DNA of 42,132 nucleotides from AP-15 sp035509615 (GTDB lineage: Bacteria; Pseudomonadota; Alphaproteobacteria; ATCC43930; CGMCC-115725), in NCBI GenBank assembly GCA_035509615.1, contig DATJLK010000013.1:1-42132 (forward strand). The letters run 5' to 3'. Of the stretch, positions 24,965 through 34,030 are shown in pieces. The position numbers were made by a program, and so were the translations under genes. Numbering within the stretch: the stretch's first letter is position 1; each line of letters starts with the position of its first letter. The notes under the pieces were generated by a model, which searched no databases, was not told the origin of the DNA, and saw only the letters and a program-made list of their open reading frames with translations.

Positions 24965-25738
24965 CTATTGCGGGGGCCGCTGCAGATTGCCGGTCGGGTC
25001 GTATTGCCGGATTTGCAAGAATTGCAGGGCGTAGGCGACGTCGCCCGGCTGCACCGCGTTCATGTCGGTGCGGCAGATGCTGGCGTGGATCATGTAGATA
25101 TAGCCGCCTTGCCAAGTCGGCCCCGCCTTTTTGACGGCAACGCAATGATGCGGCCCGTCCGAGAACGCGATCGACTTGTCTTCTCCGCTGCCGGTCATAT
25201 CGTGCCAATTGGTGCCGCGCCGCGTCACCTGGTTCATGTCTGCGAAATCCTCCTGGTTATACTCGGGATGACCGTTCACATAACAATATGCGGAGTGAAA
25301 GCCGATGGCCGTAACCTTGTACGGATCGGTGATCGTCGTGTCGGCTTCAACCGCGAGGTTGCCGACACTGTATTCAGTCACGTCGAGAGCGATGTCGCAG
25401 TTGCTCCCCCCCTTCGGGTTGGTGATTTGATCGGTCGTCGCCGTGATCAGCCGATATCCTTGCAGGCATTTGCCGCCGGTAACCGAAGCAAGGCGGGTCG
25501 TTGCGCACGGGACTTCGGGGAATTTATCTTCTTCGACACGATAGCGGCCGGCATAAGGGTTGCGTGCATAGGACGAGCCAGGGTTGTGCAGATAAGGCGG
25601 CGCCTGGCCCGGCGCCGGCGCGGTCACGGTGACCTCGGGGATCGTCAGAACCTTGTTCTGGGCCACCGCTTCTTGGCTGAGGGATAAAGCTGTCGCGGCG
25701 GCGAGCACGGCAAAGAGAAAAGAGATCGGCTCTCGCAT
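24965..25738 (-). CDS. Secreted six-cysteine protein of unknown function
   Basis: A 257-residue exported protein. ATG 25738 starts a signal peptide (FLFAVLAAATALSLSQEAVAQ); the frame is open further upstream, but only this start gives a usual signal peptide. The mature N-terminus carries TIPEVTVTAPAPGQAPP, a Pro-rich stretch, then a globular domain with six Cys (in VPCATT, GKCLQG, SNCDIA, AYCYVN, HHCVAV, SICRTD), enough for three disulfides. Many Tyr, Asp, Thr and Asn and alternating hydrophobic residues suggest a beta-rich fold. I do not recognise the family. It has its own long flanks on both sides, so it is probably transcribed alone. Confidence 0.7.
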   Translation of the reverse strand: MREPISFLFAVLAAATALSLSQEAVAQNKVLTIPEVTVTAPAPGQAPPYLHNPGSSYARNPYAGRYRVEEDKFPEVPCATTRLASVTGGKCLQGYRLITATTDQITNPKGGSNCDIALDVTEYSVGNLAVEADTTITDPYKVTAIGFHSAYCYVNGHPEYNQEDFADMNQVTRRGTNWHDMTGSGEDKSIAFSDGPHHCVAVKKAGPTWQGGYIYMIHASICRTDMNAVQPGDVAYALQFLQIRQYDPTGNLQRPPQ

Positions 25739-26085
25739 CGTCCCGATGTGTCGGCGAGGCCGCGCCGCCAACATTCTCCTGACCGGGACCTCGCGACGGC
25801 CCGCAGGTACCGATACTGTCGCTGCCCGCCCGGGCGATGTCGGTTGCATCATGGCGCTCCCAGCGGTCGACAATACGGTTTTTCGAAGTGTTGCCGAATC
25901 CAGTTTACCGGCAAAATGACGGCGGGCCGCCATCATTTTGCCGAATTTAGCAGAGATTGCCGCCCGTCTGGGGAGCTGAATCAGACGGACGGTTTACGCC
26001 GTCAATCGTTGTCCGTGCAGGCTTCGTCGCGAGGCGAAGCGGTCGCAACAGAACGCGTTGTCCCAAATTCCAACACGCGCACCGC
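25739..26085. other. 347-bp intergenic region with a large palindrome
   Basis: Lies between the six-cysteine gene start and the aminotransferase stop, both minus strand. It holds the 35-bp palindrome listed separately and, at about 26020-26045, a weaker hairpin (GCTTCG...CGAAGC) that could end the aminotransferase transcript. No gene is supported here. Confidence 0.4.
25909..25943. promoter_or_regulatory. 35-bp near-perfect palindrome
   Basis: CGGCAAAATGA (25909-25919) pairs with TCATTTTGCCG (25933-25943). Inside, after one C/A mismatch, GGCGG (25921-25925) faces CCGCC (25927-25931) around a single G. As DNA it is an almost perfect dyad; as RNA it would fold into one long hairpin. There is no T-tract on either strand, so an operator or a structured RNA element is as likely as a terminator. 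Confidence 0.55.
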
Positions 26086-27270
26086 CTAGGCGGCGCCGAG
26101 ATATTCGAGCGCGGCGGTCACCCCGCCGGGCCGATGCGGGATGCCGGCGCGGTGAAGACCCATCTCGACCCCACTCAATGTGCCGCACAGCATCAAATCG
26201 TTAAACCATCCCAGATGGCCGATGCGGAAAATCTTGCCTTTGAGCCGGCCTAGACCGGTGCCGAGCGACATGTCGAACGCCTCGAGGATGATCTCGCGAA
26301 CACGGTCGGCATCGTAGCCGTCGGGAACAACCACCGCGGTCAGCGAATTCGAATGCTCGCGCGGATCAGCGCACAGAACCTCGAGACCCCAGCCGGCGAC
26401 GGCACGGCGGGTCGCCTCGGCATGGCGGGCATGACGCTGGAAGACGGCACTGAGCCCCTCCTCGTCCAGCAGCATGTGCAAGGCTTCGCGCAGACCGAAC
26501 AATAGATTGGTCGCCGGCGTGTACGGGAAAAAACCGGTATGCGCCGTCTCGCGCATCGCCTGCCAATCCCAGTAGGAGCGGGTGATCCTGGCGCGTTCGC
26601 TGGCCGCCCAGGCCTTTTTTGAGACCGCGTTGAAACCCATGCCGGGAGGCAGCATCAAGCCCTTTTGCGAGCCGCCGACGGAGACGTCGACGCCCCATTC
26701 GTCGTGGCGGTAATCGATCGAGGCCAGTGATGATATGGTATCGACCATAAACAAGGCAGGATGGCGCGCACGGTCGATCGCGGCGCGGATTTCGGGGATG
26801 CGGCTCGTCACCCCGGTCGAGGTTTCGTTGTGGACGACGCAGACCGCTTTGATCTGGTGAGCGCGGTCAGCCGACAGCTTTTCCTCGACTTGCGCCGGGT
26901 CGACCCCGTGCCGCCAATCGCCCGGCACAAAATCGATGTCGAGCCCGAGCCGCCCGGCCATCGCCCGCCACAGGCTGGCGAAATGCCCAGTCTCGAACAT
27001 CAGCACGCGGTCGCCCGGCGACAAGGTGTTTGACAACGCCGCCTCCCAGGCGCCGGTGCCGGAGGACGGATAGATCACAACCGTCTCTTGCGTCTGAAAG
27101 ACGCGTTTCATGCCGGCGATGACTTCCTTGGTCAGTTCGGCGAATTCCGGCCCGCGATGGTCGATCGTCGCCGCCGCGATCGCTTGCAACACCCGATCGG
27201 GTACATTGGTCGGGCCTGGGATCTGCAGGAAATGCCGGCCGCTATGGACCGCCGGGGCGTTGCTTTTCAT
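26086..27270 (-). CDS. Serine-glyoxylate / alanine-glyoxylate aminotransferase family
   Basis: A 394-residue fold-type I PLP aminotransferase, class V. The N-terminus FLQIPGPTNVPDRVLQA is the family hallmark. PLP-site features: YPSSGTGAWEAALSN, ETSTGVTSRIPEIR, FMVDTISSLASIDYRHDEWG with the Asp that binds the pyridine N, and the Schiff-base Lys in GGSQKGLMLPPGMGF. These enzymes convert glyoxylate to glycine with serine or alanine as donor. ATG 27270 is preferred (GAGG seven to eight bases upstream) over GTG 27288. It begins 21 bp after the LLM oxidoreductase stop, so both share a transcript. Confidence 0.9.
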   Translation of the reverse strand: MKSNAPAVHSGRHFLQIPGPTNVPDRVLQAIAAATIDHRGPEFAELTKEVIAGMKRVFQTQETVVIYPSSGTGAWEAALSNTLSPGDRVLMFETGHFASLWRAMAGRLGLDIDFVPGDWRHGVDPAQVEEKLSADRAHQIKAVCVVHNETSTGVTSRIPEIRAAIDRARHPALFMVDTISSLASIDYRHDEWGVDVSVGGSQKGLMLPPGMGFNAVSKKAWAASERARITRSYWDWQAMRETAHTGFFPYTPATNLLFGLREALHMLLDEEGLSAVFQRHARHAEATRRAVAGWGLEVLCADPREHSNSLTAVVVPDGYDADRVREIILEAFDMSLGTGLGRLKGKIFRIGHLGWFNDLMLCGTLSGVEMGLHRAGIPHRPGGVTAALEYLGAA

Positions 27271-27291
27271 CGTTGCTGCCTCGGGCACCGG

Positions 27292-28473
27292 TTACTCGGC
27301 GGCGTCGCGCCGTTGCGGGCCAGCGGCGCGGGTCGATGCGTGGCGGTCGATTTCCTTCTGGATCGCAGCACTCGCCTTGCCGGTAAAGTCTTCATGGCGG
27401 CTGGTGGCGAAATCATAGCTGCCGCGCAGCAATTCACGGCTCTTCTGGAAATGCGGATGAACAAAGCGGGCCATCAGTTCGTAATGCTTTTTGGTCGCGT
27501 CCCAATCGGCCCAGTTCTGGGCCAGTTCGCACAACACGCCAAAGCCGCCGGAGCCGTCGACCAGGCGATCAACATAGGCGATCGCATCATCGGGCGTGCC
27601 GATGCAGGCCGTGCCGGTTTCGATCAGCCATTCCGCCGGATCGCCGACTTCGGGCGGGATGATCGGGAAGGTCGCGACGTCGCGGAAATAGTTGGCAAAG
27701 GCCTGAACCCCAAATTGCACATTGCGGCGCGCCTGTTCGCGGGTCTCGGCAATATGGAACATGCCGACGACGCGCCAGTCCTTGCGATCGGGAACATGGC
27801 CGTTGGCGCGCGCGGTCTCTTCATAGAGCCCCCAATTGGTGGTGTGGCGCTCCATCGCCGCCGGCGCCGTGCCGCCGATTGACAGCATGCCGACACCATA
27901 TTTGCCGGCGAGCAGCGAGCCCGACGGCGAGCGCGCGGCGGCCACCGCCAGTTCCATCGTCGGGCGGGTGTAGGGGCGCAATTGCAATTGCGCTTCGGTC
28001 AGGTTGAACCAGTCGGTCTTGTGATTGACGATTTCGCCGCTGAGCAGCCGCACGATCACGTCGAAGGCTTCGTTCATCATCCGGCGCTGCTCGCTCGGAT
28101 CGACGCCGATCTTCAGCGCGTCATGGACGAGGGCCCCAGGGCCGACCCCGAACATCGCGCGGCCGCGGGTCATGTGATCGAGTTGGACCATGCGGTCGGC
28201 GAGCATGAACGGGTTGTGGTAGGGCAACGAGACGACCCCGGTACCGAGCCGGATGTGGCGGGTGCGCTGGGCGGCGGCGGCGATAAACATTTCCGGGCTG
28301 GCGATCAGTTCGAAGCCGCCCGAATGGTGCTCGCCGATCCACGCCTCATGATAATTGAGCCGATCGAGATGCTCGAGCAGTTCGAGATCGCGCTCCATCG
28401 ACAAGGTCGGGTTTTCGTCGTGATTATGGAACGGCGCCATAAAGATGCCGCTGCGCAAATAGAGATCGTCCAT
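27292..28473 (-). CDS. LLM-class flavin-dependent monooxygenase (limonene-monooxygenase-like)
   Basis: A 393-residue bacterial-luciferase-fold enzyme that uses reduced FMN supplied by a separate reductase. It begins LRSGIFMAPFHNHDENPTLS, with AWIGEHHSGGFELIASPEMF and IRLGTGVVSLPYHNPFMLAD typical of the family, and GRAMFGVGPGALVHDALKIG. The overall pattern resembles limonene 1,2-monooxygenase-type members; substrate cannot be read. ATG 28473, with AGAGGG about seven bases upstream. The first gene of a pair with the aminotransferase. No flavin reductase is adjacent. Confidence 0.87.
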   Translation of the reverse strand: MDDLYLRSGIFMAPFHNHDENPTLSMERDLELLEHLDRLNYHEAWIGEHHSGGFELIASPEMFIAAAAQRTRHIRLGTGVVSLPYHNPFMLADRMVQLDHMTRGRAMFGVGPGALVHDALKIGVDPSEQRRMMNEAFDVIVRLLSGEIVNHKTDWFNLTEAQLQLRPYTRPTMELAVAAARSPSGSLLAGKYGVGMLSIGGTAPAAMERHTTNWGLYEETARANGHVPDRKDWRVVGMFHIAETREQARRNVQFGVQAFANYFRDVATFPIIPPEVGDPAEWLIETGTACIGTPDDAIAYVDRLVDGSGGFGVLCELAQNWADWDATKKHYELMARFVHPHFQKSRELLRGSYDFATSRHEDFTGKASAAIQKEIDRHASTRAAGPQRRDAAE

Positions 28474-28726
28474 GCCGAGCCCTCTGGCGGAAATGCCGGT
28501 TGCGGCCGATGGTCGGTGATCAGGCCGGTCGCCGCAAGCGAATTCCCGTGATCGTCAGCCCCGCGCCATCGCCTCGCCGCCGATCGTGCCGGCGGTTTCG
28601 CGCACCAACCGGGCCAGGGCCTCGCTGCCGATCGTGACGGTCCCGGCCCGGCATTGGCCGAGACCGCGGCAGGGTTTGCGTTGCTCGCCTTTGTCCGCCG
28701 ATGGCGCGCGGCTCTCGGCGGTTTTC

Positions 28727-29833
28727 CTAATACGTTTCGCGCGGCAGGTTGAGGTGCGGGAAGACGCTGTGGACGTGGGGCGTCACGACCTGGCGCGCCG
28801 GGCGGATATAGCTTCTGTCAAGCTCGTGATAGCCGGTGACGCCCAGGAGCGACAGGCAGATGCGGATCTCGTCCTCCAGGATCTCGAACAGCCGGACGAC
28901 CCCCGGCCCGCCGGCGGCGGCGAGGCCGTAGACATAAAGCCGGCCAACCGAAACGATGTCGGCCCCGAGGGTCAGCGCCTTCACCACATCGGTGCCGCGA
29001 TAGATGCCACCATCGACCATGACGCGAGCACGTCCGCCGACTGCTTCGACGACCTCGGGCAGGACATCGATCGAGCCGACGCCCTGATCGAGCTGGCGTC
29101 CGCCATGGTTCGACACGTAGACACAGTCGGTCCCGCATTCGAGCGCGATCTTGGCGTCCTCGGCGGTACCGATGCCTTTCAGCACAACCGGGATGTCAAA
29201 GTTCTTCTTGATCCGTTCGATGTCGCGCCAGTTGAACCGGGCCTGGTGGATGCGAGCCTCCTCATCGGTTGCGCTCAGCCGTGCGCGCCGGCGCTCGTGG
29301 CGCTTGGCAATGTCGCGCTCGCGGCGACTGTGGCTGTCGGTGTCGATGGTAAAGCAGAACGCGTCATAGCCGTGGTCGATGGCGCGGCGGACATGGTCAT
29401 CGACCCAGTCGGCGTCGCCACGGACATAAAGCTGAAAGATCTTGAAGGCGTCACCCGAAGCCGCGGCAGTTTTTTCCAGCCCCGGATGCGCGCCGGAACT
29501 CAGAATCATGCCGTTGCCAAATTCGCGGGTCGCCGCGGCGACGGTGGCGCCGCCGCCCGGCTCGAAGACTTCGAGACCGCCGACGGCCGAGCACAGCACC
29601 GGGATGCGCAGTTTCTTGCCGAGGAATGTGCGGCTGCAATCGACATTCGTCACGTCGCGCAACACCCGCGGCCGAAACCCCCAGGCATCGAGCGCGGCAC
29701 GGTTGCGCGCCAGGGTCGTCTCGGTCTCCGAGCCGCCGATCAGATAGTCCCAATTGTTGCGATTGAGGTTGGTGCGCGCCTGGGTGACGAACTCGTGCAG
29801 GTTTTGAAACCGTTCTTCGAGCGACCCGGTCAT
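28727..29833 (-). CDS. FMN-dependent alpha-hydroxy-acid oxidase/dehydrogenase
   Basis: A 368-residue TIM-barrel flavoprotein of the glycolate oxidase / lactate dehydrogenase (LldD) family. Active-site residues are in place: NWDYLIGGSETE with Tyr, FQLYVRGD with Tyr, TIDTDSHSRRERD with Arg, PVVLKGIGTAEDA with Lys, and SNHGGRQLDQG with the catalytic His and Arg. The phosphate-binding VMVDGGIYRGTDVVKAL and GRLYVYGLA follow. Substrate could be glycolate, lactate or another 2-hydroxy acid. ATG 29833 has AGGGA about eight bases upstream. Divergent from the iron ABC operon across 263 bp. It is 253 bp from the LLM gene, so co-transcription is uncertain. Confidence 0.9.
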   Translation of the reverse strand: MTGSLEERFQNLHEFVTQARTNLNRNNWDYLIGGSETETTLARNRAALDAWGFRPRVLRDVTNVDCSRTFLGKKLRIPVLCSAVGGLEVFEPGGGATVAAATREFGNGMILSSGAHPGLEKTAAASGDAFKIFQLYVRGDADWVDDHVRRAIDHGYDAFCFTIDTDSHSRRERDIAKRHERRRARLSATDEEARIHQARFNWRDIERIKKNFDIPVVLKGIGTAEDAKIALECGTDCVYVSNHGGRQLDQGVGSIDVLPEVVEAVGGRARVMVDGGIYRGTDVVKALTLGADIVSVGRLYVYGLAAAGGPGVVRLFEILEDEIRICLSLLGVTGYHELDRSYIRPARQVVTPHVHSVFPHLNLPRETY

Positions 29834-30028
29834 GGCTGTTTCCCTCGCTGGTTTGTCTTCGTCGCCGACCGAGGCTGATGGCGTCAGACGGCGAGAGGCC
29901 CAGCCTATGCCGGGCAGCTCGATTTCGGCAACGGGTGCAATCGCCAAAGGTGATCATCTGTCGGGTTCGCCCCACTAGATCCCTCCTCGCGGCATACCCG
30001 AGCTGCGCATCGGGCAGAGGGTGTCAGG

Positions 30029-30056
30029 TTGACCAATTCATGACATCGGATAATCT
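30029..30056 (+). promoter_or_regulatory. Candidate sigma-70 promoter of the iron ABC operon
   Basis: TTGACC (30029-30034) and TAATCT (30051-30056) are separated by 16 bp, 41 bp before the binding-protein start. GATAAT at 30049-30054 offers an alternative -10 but with a short spacer. The following AT-rich stretch (GACTAAGAATTGCTTGCATC) would be at the transcription start and is a plausible place for an iron regulator, but no consensus box is clear. Confidence 0.35.
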
Positions 30057-30096
30057 TGCGACTAAGAATTGCTTGCATCTCTGGCCGGAACCCCAC

Positions 30097-31140
30097 ATGC
30101 CCCTTGTCCCCAGCCATACACTCCGCCCTGCCCGCTCGATTTATGTCGCGGTCTGCGCCGCGTTCCTAGTGAGCTTGGCGCTGCGCCCCGCCGCGGCCGC
30201 GGATGCTGCCACGCTGACGCTCTATAGCGCCCAGCATCATCAAATGGTCGACCAACTGACGCAATCCTTCACCAAAGAGACCGGAATCCCGGTCCGCGTT
30301 CATTCGGGCGAAGCGCCTGAGATCGCCAACCAGATCGCGCAGGAAGGAGCGCGTTCGCCGGCCGACGTCTATTTCACCGAGAACTCTCCGGAGCTGACAT
30401 TGCTCGACGAGAAGGGGCTGCTCGCCAAGATCGATCCGACAACGCTCGCCCAAGTCCCGGCCAAGTACAGCGCGGCCGATGGCAAATGGGTCGGCGTGCT
30501 GGCGCGCGAGAATGTGCTGGCCTTCAACCCGGCGATGATCCGGGAGAACCAGTTGCCGGCGTCGCTGATGGACCTCGCCAAGCCGACATGGAAGGGCAAA
30601 GTTGCGATCGCGCCAAGCGATGCCGATTTCCTGCCTTTGGTGCAGGCAGTCGTCGCGCTAAAAGGAAAAGCGGCGGCTATGGATTGGCTGAAAGGATTAA
30701 AGCAGAACGCACAAGTCTTCAGCGATGATGAAGGTGTGGTCGCGGCAGTGGATCGCGGCGCTGTCGCAACCGGCATCATCAATAACTATTATTGGGCAAG
30801 GCTGCGCACCGAAGAGGGGGTGGATAAGCTGCACAGCCAGATCCATCACTTTGCCAATGGGGATGTTGGCGGGCTGATCAATGTGTCCGGCGCGGCGGTG
30901 CTGGCGTCATCGAAGAACCCGGAAGCTGCACAACGTTTTGTCGCCTATCTGGTCAGCAAGCCAGTGCAGACGATGCTCGGCAAAGGTGATATCGACTTCG
31001 AATATCCGCTGGCCAAAGGTGTTGCGCCCAACCCGCTGCTGAAACCCTTTAGCGAGTTGCAGCCGCCGCAGATTAGCATGGCGCAGCTCGGCGATGATCG
31101 GCAGGCGGCACAGCTCCTCAGGCAGGCCGGCCTGATCTGA
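30097..31140 (+). CDS. Ferric-iron ABC transporter, periplasmic binding protein
   Basis: A 347-residue FbpA/FutA-type protein that binds Fe3+ in the periplasm. The signal peptide (SIYVAVCAAFLVSLALRPAAA) is followed by LTLYSAQHHQMVDQLTQSF and SGEAPEIANQIAQEG, typical of the family. The iron-binding Tyr pair is seen in GIINNYYWARLRTE, and DVYFTENSPELTLLDEKGLL and FSDDEGVVAAVDRGAVATG match the usual hinge and loop regions. ATG 30097 chosen because the signal peptide follows; ATG 30040 in the same frame would fall within the presumed promoter. The stop overlaps the permease start by one base (TGATG). Confidence 0.92.
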   Translation: MPLVPSHTLRPARSIYVAVCAAFLVSLALRPAAAADAATLTLYSAQHHQMVDQLTQSFTKETGIPVRVHSGEAPEIANQIAQEGARSPADVYFTENSPELTLLDEKGLLAKIDPTTLAQVPAKYSAADGKWVGVLARENVLAFNPAMIRENQLPASLMDLAKPTWKGKVAIAPSDADFLPLVQAVVALKGKAAAMDWLKGLKQNAQVFSDDEGVVAAVDRGAVATGIINNYYWARLRTEEGVDKLHSQIHHFANGDVGGLINVSGAAVLASSKNPEAAQRFVAYLVSKPVQTMLGKGDIDFEYPLAKGVAPNPLLKPFSELQPPQISMAQLGDDRQAAQLLRQAGLI

Positions 31141-32726
31141 TGACGGAGGCGGTCGCCTCCGGTCCTGCCAGTCGTCAGCGTGCATCCCGCCGGCAGCCAC
31201 CGGCCGCACTGCTGGTGCTGGCGTTGATTGGGCCGCTCATCGTGCTCCTGCCGCTTGCCTTCACCCTGTTCGAGGCGGCCCGGGTCGACGGCGCCGAAGC
31301 GGTCGAGCTGCTGGCGCGACCGCTGGTCGGCGAACTCCTGGTAAACACGATCGGGCTGGTGCTGGCGGCGACGGTTGCCGCGGCGACCATCGGCACCGCT
31401 GCCGCCTGGCTTGTCGAACGCACCGATCTGCCAGGCTACCGGGCTTGGGGTGTGCTGGCTGCGGTACCGCTGGCGGTGCCGCCCTTTGTCAGCAGTTATG
31501 CCTGGGTGTCGCTCAGTCCGGGGCTGCAGGATTTTGCCGGCGCCTGGCTGGTTGTGACCTGTTCCTATTATCCGCTGGTCTATTTGCCGGTCGCGGCGGC
31601 GCTGCGCGGTCTCGATCCGGCGCTCGAAGAAACCGCGCGTTCACTGGGGTGCGGCGGCTGTGCCTGTTTCCGTAGCGTCGTGCTACCGCAACTGCGCCCG
31701 GCGCTGCTTGGCGGCATGCTGCTGGTCGCGCTCAATGTGCTGGTTGAATTCGGCGCCTTTGCCCTGTTGCGGTTCCGCACCTTTACGACCGAACTCTATG
31801 CGGAATACAGAACCGGCTTTGACGGCCCCGGCGCTTCGCTGCTCGCTGCGGTCCTGTTGCTGCTCTGCCTTGCCTGTCTCTTCGCCGAAGTCAAGGTTCG
31901 CGGTGGAGCGGGATATGCCCGGCTGGGGCGCGGCGTCCGCCGCCGGGCGGCGCGCCTGAAGCTGGGATTGACGACGCTGCCGGCGCTTGCCGGCTTCGCC
32001 GCTCTGGCGATGACGACGTTGGGCGTGCCGCTCGGCATGATCGCCTATTGGCTGACGCAGCACGGCGCGGCCGCGATCTCGCCGGCCGAAGCATCGGTCT
32101 CGCTGCTGATCGACGCCACAATCTCGTCCTTGTGGCTCGGTTTGTCGGGCGCCGCGGTAACGGTAGCGCTGGCTCTGCCGCTCGGCTTTGTCGCCGTGCG
32201 CTATCAGAGCCGGTTCGTCACCCTGCTCGAGCGAATGGCGTATCTGGCGCAGGGCGTTCCGGGGATTGTGGTGGCTCTGGCGCTGATCTCGCTGACCATT
32301 CGCGCCGCCTATCCGCTCTATCAGACCACGCCGCTGCTGATCGCCGCCTATGCCATTGTCTTCCTGCCGCTGGCGCTGGTCAGCGTGCGCGCGGCATTGT
32401 CACAGGCCCAGCGTGGGCTCGAAGAAGCGGGACGGTCGCTCGGCCTCGGCTGGGCAGCGGTGGCCTGGCGCGTGCTGCTGCCGCTGATCGGGCCCGGGTT
32501 GGGTGCGGCGGCAGCGCTCGTCTTCGTCTCGATCGTCACCGAGCTTACTGCGACGCTGCTGCTCGCACCGATCGGAACGCAGACCCTCGCCACGCAGGTC
32601 TGGGCCGACACTTCGACACTCGCTTTCGCGGCGGCAGCACCCTATGCGGCGCTGATGATGGCGCTGTCTTTGCTGTCGACTTGGCTTCTGGCCCGGCGTT
32701 TCGCCGCTACGCGCTTTGTGAGCTGA
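31140..32726 (+). CDS. Ferric-iron ABC transporter, fused permease
   Basis: A 528-residue inner-membrane permease with two homologous halves, about 12 helices, as in FbpB/SfuB. Each half has an EAA loop: the first in ALRGLDPALEETARSLGCGG, the second in LSQAQRGLEEAGRSLGLGWA. These loops dock to the ATPase. The N-terminal ~20 residues are Arg-rich and cytoplasmic. ATG 31140 overlaps the binding-protein stop; the ATPase begins 7 bp after the stop. One oddity is the Cys-rich GCGGCACF in the first EAA loop region. Confidence 0.93.
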   Translation: MTEAVASGPASRQRASRRQPPAALLVLALIGPLIVLLPLAFTLFEAARVDGAEAVELLARPLVGELLVNTIGLVLAATVAAATIGTAAAWLVERTDLPGYRAWGVLAAVPLAVPPFVSSYAWVSLSPGLQDFAGAWLVVTCSYYPLVYLPVAAALRGLDPALEETARSLGCGGCACFRSVVLPQLRPALLGGMLLVALNVLVEFGAFALLRFRTFTTELYAEYRTGFDGPGASLLAAVLLLLCLACLFAEVKVRGGAGYARLGRGVRRRAARLKLGLTTLPALAGFAALAMTTLGVPLGMIAYWLTQHGAAAISPAEASVSLLIDATISSLWLGLSGAAVTVALALPLGFVAVRYQSRFVTLLERMAYLAQGVPGIVVALALISLTIRAAYPLYQTTPLLIAAYAIVFLPLALVSVRAALSQAQRGLEEAGRSLGLGWAAVAWRVLLPLIGPGLGAAAALVFVSIVTELTATLLLAPIGTQTLATQVWADTSTLAFAAAAPYAALMMALSLLSTWLLARRFAATRFVS

Positions 32727-32733
32727 CGAGGCC

Positions 32734-33795
32734 ATGACTCATCTGCTGATCAAGGAACTCGACAAGCGTTTCCTCGGCGATCCGGTGCTGCGCGGCGTGG
32801 ACCTCGCCGTCCGATCGGGCGAGCTGGTGGCGATCCTCGGTGCTTCCGGCAGCGGCAAGACGACCCTCCTGCGATTGATCTGCGGTTTTGAGCGGGCCGA
32901 TGACGGCACTATCGCAATTGATGGGCGCATCGTCGCTGGCCCGCAAACGCATCTCCCGCCGGAGCAGCGTGAAATCGGCTATGTCGCGCAGGAGGGCGCG
33001 CTGTTTCCGCATCTCTCGGTGGCCGACAATATTGTCTTTGGTCTGCCGCGACGGCTGCGCCGCGCCCGTTTCCGGGTGACCGAACTGCTCGAGCTGGTCG
33101 GCCTTCCGGCATCCTTCGCCGAGCGGCCGCCGCAAGCGCTGTCCGGCGGTGAGCAACAGCGCGTGGCGCTCGCTCGCGCCCGGGCGCCGTCGCCCAAGCT
33201 CGTCCTTCTCGACGAGCCGTTCTCAGCTCTCGATGCCGCCCTCCGCATCGAAACCCGCGCCGCGGTGGCAGCGGCACTCGCCGCGACGGGCGCGACGGCG
33301 GTGCTGGTGACCCATGATCAGGCCGAGGCGCTGTCCATGGGGAATACGGTGGCGGTGCTGCGCGACGGCCGGCTCGTGCAAGTCGCGGATCCGGTCACTC
33401 TCTATCGCCGTCCGCACGATGTTGGTGTGGCGCGCTTTGTCGGCGAGGCCGTCCTGCTGCCGGGAGTGGCGGCAAGCGGATATGTCACCTGCACCTTCGG
33501 ACGGCTTCGGCTTTCCCCCGGAGCCCCGGAAGGGCCGGTCGAAGTGCTGGTGCGCCCGGAGCAGATCCGGCTCGGCTCCATAGCACAGGCCGGGGTGGCC
33601 GCGCGCGTGTGCGGCGTGACGTTTTACGGGCACGATGCCAGCGTGAGCCTGCTGCTGACCGGCGAAGACCAGCCCCGAACCGTCACCGCTCGCCTGGCCG
33701 GCCATGCCAGCCCGGAGCCTGGTACGGAGGTCACGCTTACGGTGAGCGGAGATGTCGTCGCGTTTTCGCCCGACAGCGGTCGTCGCTGCGGCTGA
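32734..33795 (+). CDS. Ferric-iron ABC transporter, ATPase
   Basis: A 353-residue FbpC-type ATPase. Walker A GASGSGKTT (~37-45), Q-loop in VAQEG, ABC signature LSGGEQQRVALARA, Walker B LVLLDEPFSALD and H-loop VTHDQAEAL are all intact. The C-terminal ~110 residues are a TOBE-type regulatory domain (VLVRPEQIRLG...), as in CUT/FbpC ATPases. Last gene of the three-gene iron importer. No terminator is obvious in the next 200 bp. Confidence 0.93.
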   Translation: MTHLLIKELDKRFLGDPVLRGVDLAVRSGELVAILGASGSGKTTLLRLICGFERADDGTIAIDGRIVAGPQTHLPPEQREIGYVAQEGALFPHLSVADNIVFGLPRRLRRARFRVTELLELVGLPASFAERPPQALSGGEQQRVALARARAPSPKLVLLDEPFSALDAALRIETRAAVAAALAATGATAVLVTHDQAEALSMGNTVAVLRDGRLVQVADPVTLYRRPHDVGVARFVGEAVLLPGVAASGYVTCTFGRLRLSPGAPEGPVEVLVRPEQIRLGSIAQAGVAARVCGVTFYGHDASVSLLLTGEDQPRTVTARLAGHASPEPGTEVTLTVSGDVVAFSPDSGRRCG

Positions 33796-34000
33796 CGGCG
33801 GCGCCTCGGCAGCAACTTGCCTTTGGCGTGGTGTTGCCTCGGACGGCCAGTCATCTGCGGCGGACACGCGATGTGGGTGACGGCGGTTGGGGCATCGCTT
33901 CTGCGACCGGCCGCATCTCTAGGTTGCGGCTTCGTCGCATTAGCGGGCCGCCGAAAAGGAAGCAACGCTGAGATCCAGGGCTCGCACGCAGTAGGCGGGG

Positions 34001-34030
34001 TTGACAGAGCGAGACGTCGCTTCCTATGGT
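34001..34030 (+). promoter_or_regulatory. Sigma-70 promoter of the cobalt operon
   Basis: Consensus -35 TTGACA (34001-34006) and -10-like TATGGT (34025-34030) are separated by 18 bp. Transcription would start near 34037, just at the 5' edge of the riboswitch fold. Confidence 0.55.
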
